The translations under genes were made by a program, and so were the position numbers. From Arsenophonus sp031446105 (GTDB lineage: Bacteria > Pseudomonadota > Gammaproteobacteria > Enterobacterales > Enterobacteriaceae): a stretch of 64,000 nt of DNA. The notes under the pieces were generated by a model. It made no database searches and had not been told where the DNA came from. It was given only the letters and a program-made list of their open reading frames with translations. The DNA lies in the NCBI GenBank assembly GCA_031446105.1, contig CP132907.1:620001-684000 (forward strand), in the 5' to 3' direction. Shown here piece by piece: positions 9,969 to 19,984 of the stretch; within the stretch, counting starts at the first letter, position 1, and each line of letters starts with the position of its first letter.

Positions 9969-10361
9969 ACTTATAGTATAGCCTCAAATTTTAATTAATT
10001 AAATAAAAAGAAATTTAAAAAAAATATAATAATATGTATATATAAAAAAAATCAAGATCATGAACATAAAAAAAATCAAATACCATAATATATTTTTTAT
10101 ATAATATATTTTTAGAATTTTTATATTTAGTAAAAATATAATAAATCTAACAATTTTAAAATTATTAAAATTATTTTTAATAAAAATATTTATATTTTAA
10201 AAAATACTATTTTAAACAACTTCTTACTTTTATTTCTTAATTCTTTTTTTTAAATAAAAAATCTTATAATATTTATTCAATATTTTTTTAAAATCTAAAA
10301 AAATTCATAAAATTTATTTTTTATATCAAAATTATTTTTTTATTTTTTAATATTTATAATA
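9969..10361. other. Gap where ybaB and recR would be
   Basis: About 390 bp of AT-rich DNA between dnaX and htpG. In E. coli ybaB and recR occupy this place; no remnant of either is recognisable. Only the htpG ribosome site is identifiable. Confidence 0.5.
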
Positions 10362-11441
10362 TTAAGAAATTAATAACCGCAATAAAGTCATTTCAACTCC
10401 AATACGTTTTTCTGGTGCATATTGAAGCTCTTTACGTCCAATTAATAAGGTGCGATAATAAAATTGTAAATCCTCTGGTTTAATAGAACTAGCTAAACAA
10501 GATAAACGTTCTTCTACTTTAGATTGCATATTTTCTAAATCTAACGTTATTACCTGAATCATAGCAATACGATGTAATAAAGATAATATTCTAACAAATA
10601 CCAAATCCCAATCCGTTCCGCGCAAAGAGAGATTTTCTACTAAATCCAGCATTTTTTTGGCATTTTTACAAAAAATTGCTTCAATGATATTTAATGGTTG
10701 CTCATCATCTAGTGTTCCTAACATTTTTATAACTAATTCTTTAGATACTACACCCTTTCCTATTGCAATTGCTTGATCAGTTAACGTTAACGCATCACGT
10801 AAACTTCCTTCTGCAGCTTTTGCAATTAATGTACAGGCGACATGGTCACTTGATATTTTTTCAGCAACCAAAATACGTTCAAGTTGATCAGTAATTTGAT
10901 TAACGTCTAATGATGTTAAATGAAATTGTAAACAACGTGATAAAACTGTTATTGGTAATTTATGTGGATCTGTTGTTGCTAATAAAAATTTTACATGCTT
11001 CGGTGGTTCTTCTAAAATATTTAACAAAGCATTAAAACTATGACGTGAAAGCATATGCACTTCATCTATTAAATATACTTTAAAGCGACCACGTGTTGGC
11101 AAATATTGAACATTATCTAATAAATCACGCGTATCTTCAACTTTTGTGCGTGAAGCAGCATCAATTTCAATAAAATCAATAAATCGACCTTGAGCTATTT
11201 CAAGACAATTAACGCATTGACCACAGGGATTATTAGTAATTTTTAATATACAATTCAAACCTTTAGCAAAAAGACGTGCAATAGTTGTCTTTCCTACACC
11301 ACGTGTGCCAGAAAATAAATAAGCATGATGAAGACGATTTTTTTGTAAACTATTTTCTAAAGCAGTTAAAACATGTTTTTGCCCAATAACATCAACAAAT
11401 GTTTGTGGGCGCCATTTTCTTGCAAGTACTTGATAAGTCAT
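10362..11441 (-). CDS. dnaX: DNA polymerase III clamp-loader subunit DnaX, short form
   Basis: AAA+ motor subunit of the clamp loader that places the beta clamp on DNA. Seen: Walker A GTRGVGKT at 45-52; zinc cysteines at 64, 73, 76 and 79; Walker B LIDEVHML at 124-131; sensor/arginine-finger SRC at 168-170. It has only 359 residues. E. coli gamma is 431 and tau 643, so tau domains IV and V (DnaB and alpha binding) are gone, and the protein ends near the end of domain III. The E. coli slippage site that makes gamma from tau is therefore absent. The start is fixed by MTYQVLARKWRPQTF. Short DnaX proteins are, as I recall, also found in Buchnera. Confidence 0.95.
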   Translation of the reverse strand: MTYQVLARKWRPQTFVDVIGQKHVLTALENSLQKNRLHHAYLFSGTRGVGKTTIARLFAKGLNCILKITNNPCGQCVNCLEIAQGRFIDFIEIDAASRTKVEDTRDLLDNVQYLPTRGRFKVYLIDEVHMLSRHSFNALLNILEEPPKHVKFLLATTDPHKLPITVLSRCLQFHLTSLDVNQITDQLERILVAEKISSDHVACTLIAKAAEGSLRDALTLTDQAIAIGKGVVSKELVIKMLGTLDDEQPLNIIEAIFCKNAKKMLDLVENLSLRGTDWDLVFVRILSLLHRIAMIQVITLDLENMQSKVEERLSCLASSIKPEDLQFYYRTLLIGRKELQYAPEKRIGVEMTLLRLLIS

Positions 11442-12548
11442 AGTTTTTTAAAAAAATATACTTTAAATTTAATATTACTAAAAAAATATTTTTTTAATTA
11501 TACCAAATATAAATAAAAAATAATATTTAAGTATAAAAAAGATTAATATTTTTCCTTTATTTAAAAAAAACAAATTTTCTATATTATATAATTTTATTAT
11601 TTTTATATATAATTGATATTTTTTGCAAGACTTTCTTTTAAAATTAAATTTTTATATTAAAAAATATTATCGAATTATCTGCAATTTTTATCAAATGACA
11701 TTTATAATTTTATAAAAATATTTTTTACCACATTATATAATTAATAATATAAAATCAATTAATTTTACTATATAAAAAAACTAGACATTTATTTAAAATA
11801 AAATAATATATAAAAAATAGTTTTTATAAATTTTTATATTTTTAAAAATTTTATCATAATGCAAATTAAAAAATTCTATAAAAACTTCAATATATTAAAA
11901 ATAATGAATATTTAAAATACTTATAAAAATAATTTATGTTATTTTTTTAACTGAAAAATTATTTTTTTTAAATATTAAAAAATATTATTTGAGTCTTTGA
12001 ACATAAAACAGCGGTCATAAAAAATTTTATCTAATTCTACTATCTTTTAAAATTAATTATTAAAATTAAATAAAAAATGCTAAAAAATAAAAATAATAAC
12101 TAAAATATTTTATAATAAAAAATCATATAAAAACTTTTATATTTAATTATTTAAAAAATAAATCCTATAAATTATAAAATTTAAAAATAAAAAAAAATAC
12201 CAAAAAAATTAAAATATAAATATTTTTTAAAAAATTACTTTAACAAAATTAAATAAAAAAATATAACATATTAAATTAATACTTTATTAATATATTAAAA
12301 AATATCTTATTTATGAAGTATAATTTATAATAATTAAATAACAAAAAAATTATTTTTTATTGACAAATATTTAAATAAAGATATAGGCTATCTAATATTA
12401 TTTCTATAAAAACAATTTAGAAAATATTTATAATTATAAAATATTTTCTTAAAAAGTAAAACTTAAAATAATACAATTAATGACACTCATATTTTATATC
12501 TATCTTATTTTATATTTTTTATATTCATGACTTTAAAGAAAGAACATT
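11442..12548. other. AT-rich gap upstream of hha
   Basis: About 1.1 kb without a recognisable gene. In E. coli apt, priC, mscK, the acr genes and tomB lie between dnaX and hha; none leaves a readable remnant. The only site I would point to is the promoter candidate at 12360-12387. Confidence 0.5.
12360..12387 (+). promoter_or_regulatory. Possible sigma-70 promoter for hha
   Basis: A perfect TTGACA at 12360-12365 is followed, after 16 bases, by TATAGG at 12382-12387. It points towards hha, about 160 bp downstream. TTGACA is rare in this AT-dominated DNA, which makes it worth marking, but the -10 box matches only 4 of 6 bases. Confidence 0.35.
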
Positions 12549-12752
12549 ATGACTAAAATGGACTATCTATTACGTTTAAGAAAATGTACAACTATAGAAA
12601 CATTAGAAAGAGTAATTGAAAAAAACAAATACAAATTATCAGAAGATGAATTAGAATTATTTTATTCTGCTGCAGATCACAGATTAGCGGAACTTACAAT
12701 GAATAAATTATATGATAAAATTCCTTCATCAGTTTGGAAATATGTAAGATAA
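12549..12752 (+). CDS. hha: Hha/YmoA-family nucleoid-associated modulator
   Basis: Small cytoplasmic protein that binds H-NS and adjusts silencing of AT-rich and horizontally acquired genes. The 67 residues are very close to YmoA and Hha: MTKMDYLLRLRKCTTIETLE, RVIEKNKYKLSEDELELFYS and AADHRLAELTMNKLYDKIPS are nearly the textbook sequence. The absence of the N-terminal SEKP of E. coli Hha and the KCTTIETLERV wording make it look more like Yersinia YmoA. It stands alone in a gene desert; its antitoxin-like partner tomB is missing. The start has a weak GAAAGAAC site. Strong conservation in such eroded DNA implies it is functional. Confidence 0.94.
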   Translation: MTKMDYLLRLRKCTTIETLERVIEKNKYKLSEDELELFYSAADHRLAELTMNKLYDKIPSSVWKYVR

Positions 12753-13195
12753 AATATTTAATATAAATATTTTTACGATACTTTTCTTCAAATATCAGTC
12801 TATATACTTTTTATCTAGTATTATGGATAATTAATTTTTTTAAAAAATTTTAATAAACTTATATAATTATTTTAATAAAGTTATTTATCTTTATAAAAAT
12901 TTGAAATTATTATTATTTTTTTAAATATTTTTATTTAAAAAATAATATAATTTAAACATCTATTTAATATATTTAATAGTTTCTTATAAATATAAAAAAA
13001 TAAGAAATTATTAAATTATTAATTTTTTTAAAATAAAAATAATCTATATGAAATTAAAAAATATTTTTATCATTTGTTAACTCATAAATATTAATAAATA
13101 TTTTATTTTACTTTTTTAAAATATTTTTTAATTATTTTTTTTATTTACTTAATTTATATTATTTAATCTATTAAATATAATTACACAATAAATTA
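12753..13195. other. AT-rich gap between hha and ppiD
   Basis: About 440 bp. In E. coli this interval includes ffs (4.5S RNA), amtB, glnK, mdlAB, cof and others. I looked for the conserved GGTCAGGTCCGGAAGGAAGC core of 4.5S RNA and did not find it. No coding sequence was recognised. Confidence 0.5.
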
Positions 13196-15070
13196 TCAAA
13201 CTTTTCCTAAATTTATTGTCGCTTTTTTACGTAAATTTGAAATAAGTGATTCCATCATAGTATTGCCAATTATATATTTATAATGTTCTGAAAAAAAATC
13301 AAATTCATTATTTTTTGGTTTACTATAAATACATTTAATCAATTTAACAATTATAAAATTATCTTTTTTATCTTTTACGAAAAAAAATTTTGGTTTATTT
13401 TGGTTACTATTCCATTCTATATTAAAAATTTTTTCAGTCAAAAAATCTTCTTTGTTAAAACGATCAAAAATTTTTGATTTACCAAAAACAATACCTAATT
13501 GCTTTAAAGCAACTTCATTATTTTTAGTATCATTCAAAACAATAAGCATTTTCTTAACTTCTTCCTCCATTATTTTTATAGCTTTCATGCGTTTTACTGA
13601 TTTAATTATCGATTTCTTAACTAAATGAATTTTTTTTACTGCTTCTGGTTTATAATCTTCAATTCTGATAATAAAAACATTATTATCATCAATATTAATA
13701 ATCCCAGAATTAATGCCTATTATTTTATTTTTATTTAATAAATTTCCATTAAAAATTGCATCAGAAATTTTTTTAAATTTTATTTCAGAAGGAAGATTAT
13801 CACGATTAAACCAATCTGTTTTTATTGCTTTAATACCAGTAACTTTTTCAACTTCATTTAAAGATTCATTATTATTTATTGCCGCATTTTTTGCAGTCTC
13901 TTGTAATAAATAAAATGAATCAATTTGTTTTTTGTTTTTTAAGATTTCTTTAATTTGATTTTTTACTGAATCAAAAGATTGTACTATTTTAGGTTTAATG
14001 TCATCAAGACGAATTATTAGGTAATATTTTCCTAATTTTATTATACCTGAAATTTGTCCTTTATTGATTAAATTAGCATTATTAATTTCAATAGGTGTTA
14101 AATTAACTGGTATCCAACCAATAGCGCCATGATTTTTTATACTAGACTGATCTGTAGATTTTTTATTAACTAATTCATTAAAATCAACACCTTCAGATAA
14201 AGCCTTAATCACTGCATCCGCTTCTTTTTTTGTTATTAATTGAATTATACTATAATGTTTTTTTTCTGGTTCTGTAAAATCAGCAATATTTTGTTCATAA
14301 TATTTTTGTATTTCATTATATTTAATATCTGCATTAATTTTTTGTAAAGCTATATCTAATTTAATATAACTAATTTTTACTTCTTCAGGAATCAAAAATT
14401 TATTTTGATTTCTATTGTAATAATTCTTTAATTCTTCATCTGTAACAGATTGTTTTAATTCATATTTATCTATTGATAATATTGCTTTTTTTATTTCTCT
14501 TTTTTCTAAAATTAATTTAACATAAGTTTCAACTTCTTGAGGTAAAACAAACTCATCATTAACATACATTTTATAAACTTTCTGATTTAACATATTTTGA
14601 CGTATTTCTTTAGCAAGATCATCAGAATTAATATTATTTTCTAACAAAAGAGCTTTATATTTTTTTTGATCAAACTTATTATTTGTCTGAAATATACCCA
14701 TATTATAAATATTGTTCTTAATTTCATTATCACTGACAGTTAATCCTAAATCATTAGAATATTGATTTAATAATGTAACTCTAATCAAATGCTCTAATGC
14801 TTGATTACGCAAAATGTTCATTTTTTTTTCATTATTAATTATATCATAAAAATGATCACTAAACCTTTCTTTTAATGCCATCTGTTTTTGTTGCAATACT
14901 CTTTGCAATTGCAATGAAGTAATTATTGAACCATTAACTTTTGCAACATAATTATTTGCATTGTTGATTAAATAATTACCCATACCAGCAAAAAGAAAAG
15001 AAATAATAATAATTATAAATATTATTTTTAAAAAAAAACTATTGGCCATTACACGTAATTTATCTAACAT
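13196..15070 (-). CDS. ppiD: Periplasmic folding chaperone PpiD
   Basis: Inner-membrane-anchored SurA-like chaperone at the exit of the Sec translocon. An N-terminal membrane anchor (about residues 12-38, IIFIIIIISFLFAGMGNYLI) is followed by a SurA-type chaperone domain and a parvulin domain at about 255-350 (HYSIIQL, GAIGWIPVNLTP, GQISGIIKLGKYYLIIRLDD), then a long C-terminal part ending EALISNLRK-like (MESLISNLRKKATINLG). I chose the ATG at 15070 (MLDKLRVMAN) because E. coli starts MMDSLRTAAN; an in-frame ATG at 15088 would add six residues but has no ribosome site, whereas GGAG lies just before 15070. Length is 624 residues against 623. hupB, which separates it from lon in E. coli, is missing. 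Confidence 0.93.
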   Translation of the reverse strand: MLDKLRVMANSFFLKIIFIIIIISFLFAGMGNYLINNANNYVAKVNGSIITSLQLQRVLQQKQMALKERFSDHFYDIINNEKKMNILRNQALEHLIRVTLLNQYSNDLGLTVSDNEIKNNIYNMGIFQTNNKFDQKKYKALLLENNINSDDLAKEIRQNMLNQKVYKMYVNDEFVLPQEVETYVKLILEKREIKKAILSIDKYELKQSVTDEELKNYYNRNQNKFLIPEEVKISYIKLDIALQKINADIKYNEIQKYYEQNIADFTEPEKKHYSIIQLITKKEADAVIKALSEGVDFNELVNKKSTDQSSIKNHGAIGWIPVNLTPIEINNANLINKGQISGIIKLGKYYLIIRLDDIKPKIVQSFDSVKNQIKEILKNKKQIDSFYLLQETAKNAAINNNESLNEVEKVTGIKAIKTDWFNRDNLPSEIKFKKISDAIFNGNLLNKNKIIGINSGIINIDDNNVFIIRIEDYKPEAVKKIHLVKKSIIKSVKRMKAIKIMEEEVKKMLIVLNDTKNNEVALKQLGIVFGKSKIFDRFNKEDFLTEKIFNIEWNSNQNKPKFFFVKDKKDNFIIVKLIKCIYSKPKNNEFDFFSEHYKYIIGNTMMESLISNLRKKATINLGKV

Positions 15071-15411
15071 TAATATGTTAATCTCCATATTTATTAAATA
15101 ATTTTTAAAAAATACAAAATTAAATTAAAATACCATTTATATAATGAAAAATAATTTAAATAACCAATAAAAACATTACTAATAATTTTTAATTAATACA
15201 TTTTTTTAATAAAATATTAAACTTAGTATATAAAAATTTAGCTATTTCAATTTTATCTAAATACTTTTAATTAAATATAATACATAAAATTTATATAATT
15301 ATTACTTAAATATATAAAATAAAATACAATATGCAATATTGATTATTTTTTTATTATTAAAAGTATTGAAGATTAACAAATGAATACATTATAAAAATAT
15401 TTGAACTACTT
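15071..15411. other. Gap where hupB would be
   Basis: About 340 bp between lon and ppiD, the place of hupB (HU-beta) in E. coli. Nothing resembling the 90-residue HU sequence was seen in any frame. Confidence 0.5.
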
Positions 15412-17751
15412 TTATACCATATCAAAAGGCAGCTTTTGAAAGGCAATTGAAAAAATCTCTTCGATAGTTTTTACTGGACAAATTTTTAAATCTTTAACAA
15501 TATTTTGTGGTATTTCTTCCAAATCACGACGATTTTCATCGGGAATAAGCACAACTTTTATTCCACCGCGATGGGCTGCTAATAACTTTTCTTTTAAACC
15601 ACCAATTGGCAATATTAATCCTCTTAGTGTTATTTCACCTGTCATTGCAACATCTGCCCTTACAGGATTATTAGTTAAACAAGATACTAATGCTGTACAC
15701 ATAGCAATACCAGCACTTGGTCCATCTTTTGGAGTAGCACCTTCAGGTACATGTACGTGTATATCTCTTTTTTCATAAAAATTAATGTCTATACCTAATT
15801 TGTCTGCTCGAGCTCGCACAACAGTTAATGCTGTTTGAATAGATTCTTGCATAACTTCTCCTAAGGAACCAGTATAAGTCAATTTTCCTTTACCAAGTAC
15901 ACAAACAGTCTCAATAGTCAATAAATCACCACCAACTTCTGTCCAAGCTAACCCGGTTACTTGACCAATACGATTTTCGGTTTCTGCACGACCGTAATCT
16001 ACTCTGCGTACTCCAAGATAATCTTTTAAATTATCACCATGAATAACTATATTTTTTAATGAATCGTCCATTAATAATGCTTTTACTGCTTTACGACATA
16101 ATTTAGAAATTTCACGTTCTAATCCACGTACACCCGACTCGCGAGTATAGTAACGAATGATACCCATTATTGCACTATCATCAATTGTTAATTCATTTCG
16201 TTTCAAAGCATTACGTTGAATTTGTTTTGGCAATAAATATTTTTTTGCAATTTTTAATTTTTCGTCTTCAGTATAACCAGAAAGACGAATAACCTCCATA
16301 CGATCTAATAAAGGTGCTGGGATATTCATAGAATTTGAAGTAGCAACAAACATTACATCAGAAAGATCATAATCCACTTCTAAATAATGATCATTAAAAG
16401 CAATATTTTGTTCTGGATCAAGAACTTCTAATAAAGCTGATGCAGGATCACCTCTCATATCTGAAGACATTTTATCAATCTCATCTAACAGAAATAAAGG
16501 ATTTTTAACACCAATTTTTGCCATTTTTTGAATAAGTTTGCCAGGCATAGAACCAATATAAGTACGTCGATGTCCGCGAATTTCTGCTTCATCACGAACA
16601 CCACCCAATGCCATGCGAATATATTTCCGTCCTGTAGCTTTAGAAATAGATTTACCTAACGATGTTTTACCAACACCAGGAGGTCCAACTAAACATAAAA
16701 TGGTACCTTTTATTTTACTAATGCGACTTTGTACTGCTAAATATTCTAAAATACGTTCTTTAACTCGCTCTAAACCGTAATGATCGCTATCTAAAGTTTC
16801 TTGAGCTTTTACTAAATCTTTTTTAACTTTACTACATGTATGCCAAGGAACTTGTATCATCCAATCAATATAACTGCGTAATACTGTTGCTTCAGCAGAC
16901 ATAGGTGACATCATTTTTAATTTTTGTAATTCTCCCTCTGCTTTTTTACGTGCTTCTTTTGGCATTTTAACATCTTTAATTTTTTGCTTAAAGATTTCAT
17001 ACTCATCTTGTGAATCTTCCATTTCACCTAATTCTTTTTGAATGGCCTTCATTTGCTCATTTAAATAATATTCTCGTTGACTTTTTTCCATTTGTTTTTT
17101 TACACGATTACGAATACGTTTTTCAACCTGCAAAATATCAATCTCAGATTCCATCATTGCCATTAAATATTCAAGACGTTCCACAACATCAATCATTTCT
17201 AAAACACGTTGTTTATTTGTTAATTTTAATGGCATATGAGAAGCTATAGTGTCAGCTAATTTATCTGATTTTTCTATTGAATGTAATGAAGTTAACACTT
17301 CAGGAGGAATTTTTTTATTTAATTTAATATAACCTTCAAACTGATTAATTGTTGTACGATTTAAAACTTCTTGTTCTTTTTCATCTAAAATAGGATGAGT
17401 AAAATACTCTGCTTTAGCAATAAAATATTTTCCATTATCTGTTAGTGTTGTAATTTTTGCACGACGTAAACCTTCAACCAAAACTTTTACAGTGCCATCA
17501 GGTAATTTTAACATTTGTAAAATAGACGCAACTGTTCCTACATAAAACAAATCGTTAATATTTGGTTCATCAGTAGATGCTTTTTTTTGAGCTACTAACA
17601 TTACTTCTTTATTATGATCCATAGCAGCTTCAAGACAATGAATTGATTTTTTTCGACCAACAAATAAGGGAATAACCATATGTGGATAAACCACAACATC
17701 ACGCAGAGGTAATACAGGAATTTCAATGCGTTCACAACGCTCAAGATTCAT
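15412..17751 (-). CDS. lon: ATP-dependent protease Lon
   Basis: Hexameric AAA+ serine protease that degrades misfolded and regulatory proteins. The 779 residues (784 in E. coli) show the Lon N-terminal domain (RIEIPVLPLRDVVVYPHMVI), a coiled region near 200-260, Walker A GPPGVGKTSLGK near 350-360, Walker B FLLDEIDKM, and a C-terminal protease domain with the catalytic serine in PKDGPSAGIAM (about 676) and the lysine in GGLKEKLLAA (about 719). The ATG follows a GAGGAAGG site. TTGAAT occurs upstream but no CCCCAT partner, so heat-shock control is not evident. It lies in the clpP-clpX-lon-ppiD order of E. coli. Confidence 0.98.
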   Translation of the reverse strand: MNLERCERIEIPVLPLRDVVVYPHMVIPLFVGRKKSIHCLEAAMDHNKEVMLVAQKKASTDEPNINDLFYVGTVASILQMLKLPDGTVKVLVEGLRRAKITTLTDNGKYFIAKAEYFTHPILDEKEQEVLNRTTINQFEGYIKLNKKIPPEVLTSLHSIEKSDKLADTIASHMPLKLTNKQRVLEMIDVVERLEYLMAMMESEIDILQVEKRIRNRVKKQMEKSQREYYLNEQMKAIQKELGEMEDSQDEYEIFKQKIKDVKMPKEARKKAEGELQKLKMMSPMSAEATVLRSYIDWMIQVPWHTCSKVKKDLVKAQETLDSDHYGLERVKERILEYLAVQSRISKIKGTILCLVGPPGVGKTSLGKSISKATGRKYIRMALGGVRDEAEIRGHRRTYIGSMPGKLIQKMAKIGVKNPLFLLDEIDKMSSDMRGDPASALLEVLDPEQNIAFNDHYLEVDYDLSDVMFVATSNSMNIPAPLLDRMEVIRLSGYTEDEKLKIAKKYLLPKQIQRNALKRNELTIDDSAIMGIIRYYTRESGVRGLEREISKLCRKAVKALLMDDSLKNIVIHGDNLKDYLGVRRVDYGRAETENRIGQVTGLAWTEVGGDLLTIETVCVLGKGKLTYTGSLGEVMQESIQTALTVVRARADKLGIDINFYEKRDIHVHVPEGATPKDGPSAGIAMCTALVSCLTNNPVRADVAMTGEITLRGLILPIGGLKEKLLAAHRGGIKVVLIPDENRRDLEEIPQNIVKDLKICPVKTIEEIFSIAFQKLPFDMV

Positions 17752-17934
17752 AAGCCTTCCTCTTTCGTTTAGCTCATACCAATTTCAAAATTTCATAAGA
17801 ATTTTAAGAAATTCAATTTAGATTATATAACTATTATGATATAAAATTTTAACATGTAATAATTTTATTATATTAAATATATCATCAAGATAAAAATATT
17901 TAAATATCAAGATATTTTCTATATATAATCCTTA

Positions 17935-19236
17935 CTAAAAATATTTCTTTTGATTTTTATTTAATACTTTTGCATCTTTTTTGGAATGAATTATTAAGGG
18001 TTTTGATTTTCCCATTATGACCATTTCATTAATTAATATTTTTTCTACATGTTTCATTGATGGTAAATCATACATTGTTTCTAATAACACTGTTTCTACA
18101 ATAGAACGTAAACCACGTGCTCCTGTTTTTTTAATTATTGCTCTTTTAGCAATTGCTTTTAATGCTTTTTCATTAAATTCAAGATTTACACCTTCCATCT
18201 CAAAAAGTGTTTGATATTGCTTAATTAATGCATTTTTTGGTTTTGTTAATATTTTAATTAACATTTCTTCATTTAATTCATGAAAAGTTGTTATAACAGG
18301 TAAACGACCAATAAACTCAGGAATTAAACCAAACTTAATTAAATCTTCTGGCTCTACTTGAGTAAATAACTTACTTTCGATTGACTTATTATCTGATTTG
18401 CTTTTTAATTCAGCAAAAAAACCAATACCAGAATTTATATTCAAACGATTAGCAATTATTTTATCAAGACCTGAAAACGCTCCTCCACAAATAAAAAGAA
18501 TTTTAGATGTATCAACCTGTAAATATTCTTGCTGTGGGTGTTTTCGTCCTCCTTGAGGAGGAACAGAAGCAATTGTACCTTCAATAAGTTTAAGCAACGC
18601 TTGTTGGACTCCTTCTCCTGAAACATCTCGTGTAATCGATGGGTTATCAGATTTACGAGATATTTTATCAATTTCATCTATATATATTATACCATGTTGC
18701 GCTTTTTCTATATCTAAATCGCATTTTTGCAAAAGTTTTTGAATAATATTTTCAACGTCCTCTCCAACATATCCAGCTTCCGTTAATGTTGTTGCATCAA
18801 CAATGGCAAATGGTACATTTAAACAATGCGCTAAAGTTTCTGTTAATAAAGTTTTACCACTACCTGTTGGCCCAATCAGCAAAATATTACTTTTACTTAA
18901 TTCTACCTCAGAATTAAGTTTTTTATTAAAAATATATCTTAATCTTTTATAATGATTATAAACTGCTACGGCTAATACTTTTTTAGCATTTGATTGACCA
19001 ATAACATAATTATCGAGATGATGATAAATTTCATGTGGTGTTGATAATTCAATGCTTTTATTATTCAATGAAATATCTTTAATTTCTTCTAAAAGAATAT
19101 CATTACATAACTCAACACATTCATTACAAATATAAACTGAAGGACCAGCAATTAATTTACGAACTTCATGCTGACTTTTTTTACAAAAAGAACAGTAAAG
19201 TAACTTTTCTGAAATTTCTTTTTGTTTATCGGTCAT
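17935..19236 (-). CDS. clpX: ClpX, ATP-binding subunit of the ClpXP protease
   Basis: AAA+ unfoldase that feeds substrates into ClpP. Seen: the N-terminal zinc-binding domain with Cys15, Cys18, Cys37 and Cys40 (YCSFC and YICNEC); Walker A GPTGSGKT; pore loop GYVGEDV; Walker B IIYIDEIDK; sensor region GARGLRSIVE. The ATG at 19236 (MTDKQKEISEKLLYC) aligns with E. coli MTDKRKDGSGKLLYC and has GAGG nine bases ahead; a GTG five codons upstream is possible but unlikely. Length is 433 residues against 424; the C-terminal tail is lysine-rich. It is separated from clpP by about 125 bp and likely cotranscribed. Confidence 0.97.
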   Translation of the reverse strand: MTDKQKEISEKLLYCSFCKKSQHEVRKLIAGPSVYICNECVELCNDILLEEIKDISLNNKSIELSTPHEIYHHLDNYVIGQSNAKKVLAVAVYNHYKRLRYIFNKKLNSEVELSKSNILLIGPTGSGKTLLTETLAHCLNVPFAIVDATTLTEAGYVGEDVENIIQKLLQKCDLDIEKAQHGIIYIDEIDKISRKSDNPSITRDVSGEGVQQALLKLIEGTIASVPPQGGRKHPQQEYLQVDTSKILFICGGAFSGLDKIIANRLNINSGIGFFAELKSKSDNKSIESKLFTQVEPEDLIKFGLIPEFIGRLPVITTFHELNEEMLIKILTKPKNALIKQYQTLFEMEGVNLEFNEKALKAIAKRAIIKKTGARGLRSIVETVLLETMYDLPSMKHVEKILINEMVIMGKSKPLIIHSKKDAKVLNKNQKKYF

Positions 19237-19360
19237 TAAAAATAACCTCACTTTTAAAAATTATAATTTTAGAATTAAAAACTGTATCACAAATAATTAT
19301 CAGTATATTTTTTATAATCATTATAAGATATACCATACATTACATTAATATATATATTAA

Positions 19361-19984
19361 TCACATACGATTAATATAAATTTTGTCTATCAAACCATAA
19401 ATTACCGCTTCTTCTGCAGATAAAAATCGATCTCTTTCAGTATCATTTTCAATATCTTTAATTTTCTTACCTGTATGTTGAGCCATTAATTTATTGATTT
19501 TTGATTTAATAGTTAAAATTTCTGTAGCATGAATTGCAATATCAGAAGCTTGCCCTTTAAATCCTCCTAATGGCTGATGTATCATAATACGTGCATTAGG
19601 TAAAGAATAACGTTTTCCTTTACTACCAGAGGCCAATAAAAATGCTCCCATCGAACACGCTTGCCCCATACAAAGTGTACTAACATTCGGTTTAATGAAT
19701 TGCATAGTATCATAAATTGACATTCCTGCGGTAATCACTCCACCAGGAGAATTAATATAAAGATATATATCTTTATCTGGATTTTCTGCCTCCAAAAAAA
19801 GCATTTGAGCAACTACCAAATTTGCCATATATTCTTCAAGCATACCTGTTAAAAAAATAATTCTTTCTTTTAATAATCTCGAATAAATATCATAAGAACG
19901 TTCACCACGTGAAGTTTGTTCAATAACCATTGGCACTAATGATGCCATATTTTGAATAAATTGATTTTTATTATTATATGACAT
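19361..19984 (-). CDS. clpP: ClpP protease subunit
   Basis: Tetradecameric serine protease chamber partnered by ClpX here. The 207 residues equal the E. coli length. The catalytic triad is in place: Ser111 in GQACSMGAF, His136 in MIHQPLGG and Asp185 in DTERDRFLSA. The oxyanion GGVITAG segment is present. The first 14 or so residues correspond to the propeptide (MASLVPMVIEQTSRGERSYD contains the processing region). A GGAGAT site precedes the ATG at 19984. tig, normally just upstream, is gone. Confidence 0.98.
   Translation of the reverse strand: MSYNNKNQFIQNMASLVPMVIEQTSRGERSYDIYSRLLKERIIFLTGMLEEYMANLVVAQMLFLEAENPDKDIYLYINSPGGVITAGMSIYDTMQFIKPNVSTLCMGQACSMGAFLLASGSKGKRYSLPNARIMIHQPLGGFKGQASDIAIHATEILTIKSKINKLMAQHTGKKIKDIENDTERDRFLSAEEAVIYGLIDKIYINRM

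Noticed and set aside
17672..17690. DnaA-box-like TGTGGATAA
   Set aside because: It lies in the lon coding sequence encoding the conserved VVYPHM; no cluster of boxes or other origin features around it.
17752..17815. TTGAAT upstream of lon as a heat-shock -35 box
   Set aside because: No CCCCAT-like -10 partner at the right distance; TTGAAT alone is uninformative here.
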